DNA of 32,849 bases from Planctomycetota bacterium (lineage in GTDB: Bacteria > Planctomycetota > Planctomycetia > Pirellulales > UBA7805), in NCBI GenBank assembly GCA_021413705.1, contig JAIOPX010000416.1, positions 1 through 32,849 of the forward strand, in the 5' to 3' direction. The notes below the pieces were generated by a model, which was not told the origin of the DNA, made no database searches, and saw nothing but the letters and a program-made list of their open reading frames with translations. Positions within the stretch are counted from its first letter, which is position 1. Every line of letters starts with the position of its first letter. This document shows, piece by piece, positions 31,394 to 32,849 of the stretch. The position numbers and the translations under genes were made by a program.

Positions 31394-32776
31394 TTAGAAG
31401 GTCACGATACCATCGAGGCCAAAGGTCAATTGTTCATCCGCTGTCGAGTTGGCGTAAGGGTTTCCACCGCCCGTGTGCCAGTCGTAGCGAACTTCGGGTC
31501 GCACAGTCACGTTGGTGTGCGGCTTCCAGTTCACGCCAAAGGTGGCTTCCCAGTAGTCGCCAGGGCTTCCTTGTCCATTGGAGTTGGGGACGCGGACGCC
31601 GTCCTCGTCGCGGAACCACTCAAATCTGGCCCCTACGGACCAGCAGCAATTCAGTTCCTTGATGAGGTATTGGTTTACGCCGTACCAAGCCGTGCTGGGG
31701 GTGCCCAGGTTGGTGTTGGTCGCGTAGTCGCTCTGGAAGATGTACTGCCAGTCGTTTTCGAACTTATGCTTCAGCACGATGCTCTGCATATAGATGTTGC
31801 CATTGTTGGCTACGGCACCGTTGCCGAAGTCGCCAGCCGTCAAGGCATAGGCCAGGCTGGTGTTCGAATCGCAACTCGTCCAGGTCACGCCGCCCAAGAA
31901 CAGGTTGGCGTTGCTGACGTTGTTAAAGCCGCTGTCCCAGCCTTGCACCCAGCCGCCGTAGAGCGTGATCTGGTCGCTATACTTATAGTCAGCCAAAGCA
32001 CCGGTGTGGGTGAAGGGCTCGCCCCAGACCATGGTGTAGGCATGGGAGTAGAAGAAGTTGCCGGTCGCCTGCACGACTTCATTGCCGATGATCGTGAAGA
32101 AGTGACCGAGCTTGATGTTGAGGTCGTTATAGGAGACGACGCCATAGAGCTGCGGCATGGCCGAGCCGTAGATCGCCGAGGTATCCCACTCCGTATCCCA
32201 GCCGATGTCACCGGTGGCTTGCGTGAAGCGAGCGTCGGAGCCGAACAGGTAATCGACTCGGAAACCCCAGTCCCAGCCGCAACCGTCGGTCTTGCTCGCC
32301 TTGTCCACCCAGCCCCAGAGCTGGTTGCCCATGACGCCGTTGCTCTGCGTATTGAACGCGACGGGCAAGTTGGCGTTCTGACCACGCTCGTTGTGGCCGT
32401 TGCCGGTGATGCCGGCAGCCGCCCAGCCGCCGTAGGTCCACGGCGAATCTTCGCAGCGGCAGGGCTGGAGCCAGTCCTGCAACTTCCAAGGATCGCCGCA
32501 GGGATTTGCTTCCTCTTCCGCAGCTTCACAGCCGCAATCATTGCAGCCGCAAGCCTCGCCGGCAGGCGCGGGTTTGGCCGCGTCGCTGGGTGATGTTTCG
32601 CCTGCGCCCCCTTCGGCTGCATAGTAATCTCGATAGTCTACAGGCCCGATCTCGGCGGATCGTTGCTTCGCCGATTGAAACCTGCTGGCTGGCATTTCCT
32701 GAGCTCTCGCACTCGCGCCGAGGCTAAGCCCAGTCATGGCCAGGGCCACCAATCCGGTAGTTCCCCAACATTTCAT
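31394..32776 (-). CDS. Outer-membrane beta-barrel porin with Cys-rich N-terminal segment
   Basis: The ATG at 32776 has GGAG five bases upstream and opens a signal peptide (MKCWGTTGLVALAMTGLSLG, cleavage near ARAQ). The 460-residue product has a short linker, then a segment with seven Cys between residues 76 and 108 (CGCNDCGC, NPCGD, PCRC). A barrel of alternating strands follows (WDWGFRVDYLFG, LNIKLGHFFTIIG, QITLYGGWVQGWD, WKPHTNVTVRPEVRYDW). It ends in a C-terminal Phe, the usual barrel-assembly signal. It fits the OmpL-like beta-barrel porin-2 family (PF07642), abundant in planctomycetes. Transport of small solutes across the outer membrane is inferred from family. More Cys pairs occur within the barrel (GCGWD, NCCWS). 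Confidence 0.88.
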   Translation of the reverse strand: MKCWGTTGLVALAMTGLSLGASARAQEMPASRFQSAKQRSAEIGPVDYRDYYAAEGGAGETSPSDAAKPAPAGEACGCNDCGCEAAEEEANPCGDPWKLQDWLQPCRCEDSPWTYGGWAAAGITGNGHNERGQNANLPVAFNTQSNGVMGNQLWGWVDKASKTDGCGWDWGFRVDYLFGSDARFTQATGDIGWDTEWDTSAIYGSAMPQLYGVVSYNDLNIKLGHFFTIIGNEVVQATGNFFYSHAYTMVWGEPFTHTGALADYKYSDQITLYGGWVQGWDSGFNNVSNANLFLGGVTWTSCDSNTSLAYALTAGDFGNGAVANNGNIYMQSIVLKHKFENDWQYIFQSDYATNTNLGTPSTAWYGVNQYLIKELNCCWSVGARFEWFRDEDGVRVPNSNGQGSPGDYWEATFGVNWKPHTNVTVRPEVRYDWHTGGGNPYANSTADEQLTFGLDGIVTF

Positions 32777-32829
32777 GACGTCTCCTCGCTCTCTTGAATT
32801 GAATCTCGATGGGTACTCCGCACTTCCCC

Positions 32830-32846
32830 TCCGCCTCAAAGGCGGA
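32830..32846. repeat. Short perfect hairpin at the right edge
   Basis: TCCGCCT-CAA-AGGCGGA upstream of the porin gene. It has no U-tract on either side and could belong to the porin leader or to a gene beyond the window. Confidence 0.45.
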
Positions 32847-32849
32847 ATA

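Noticed and set aside
31358..32593. Plus-strand open frame of 411 codons antisense to the porin
   Set aside because: The minus frame has a signal peptide, barrel strands, terminal Phe, ribosome site and terminator. The plus frame is a Val/Ala/Gly-rich mirror with no ribosome site.

Overview
The window looks like a planctomycete chromosome of the Pirellulales type. This is inferred from gene content: several Tat-exported Gfo/Idh/MocA oxidoreductases, a DUF1080 (3-keto-disaccharide hydrolase) protein, a giant PQQ-propeller/malectin protein, an ECF sigma factor translationally coupled to a FecR/jelly-roll membrane protein, a PEP-CTERM protein, a Cys-rich beta-barrel porin, and modules typical of planctomycete PSD1/DUF1553 proteins. 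The host DNA is G+C-rich and carries several families of dispersed palindromic repeats.

Layout. 1-1863: two secreted proteins (one His-rich) and a strong terminator. 1879-6013 (minus): a PAS histidine kinase, an acylphosphatase coupled to it by an ATGA overlap, and an ABC-2 permease. 6259-9831 (plus): a very large membrane-anchored protein with a duplicated galactose-binding-like module. 9884-16058: a compact integrative element of about 6.2 kb, visibly A+T-richer, inserted in a tRNA-Leu(UAG) gene. 16204-23425 (minus): PQQ-propeller protein, oxidoreductase, DUF1080 protein and PEP-CTERM protein. 23570-25941 (minus): the FecR-like protein and its sigma factor. 26226-31219 (plus): two more oxidoreductases and a HEAT-repeat protein. 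31394-32776 (minus): the porin.

The integrative element is the most unusual part. Its crossover point can be read to a 9-base core in the anticodon loop. The displaced 3' half of the original tRNA remains at the left end. At the right end the element supplies its own 3' half and restores a functional tRNA-Leu. It encodes a tyrosine integrase, a divergent MerR/excisionase-like regulator with a perfect TTGACA-17-TATAAT promoter, and two short operons of overlapping genes, each headed by a helix-turn-helix protein; the second contains a GNAT acetyltransferase. Between the operons lies about 1 kb without a credible gene. It has its own near-consensus promoter, a dozen or so strong hairpins (three closed by GNRA tetraloops) and a 13-bp intrinsic terminator. 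I read this as a candidate large structured noncoding RNA of about 920 nt that I cannot assign to a known family.

The host genes fit a cell exporting oxidoreductases and lectin-like or propeller proteins for polysaccharide use, with an ECF sigma/FecR pair upstream of, and possibly controlling, a surface protein. The FecR gene is also odd: several dispersed repeats have been absorbed in frame into its coding sequence.
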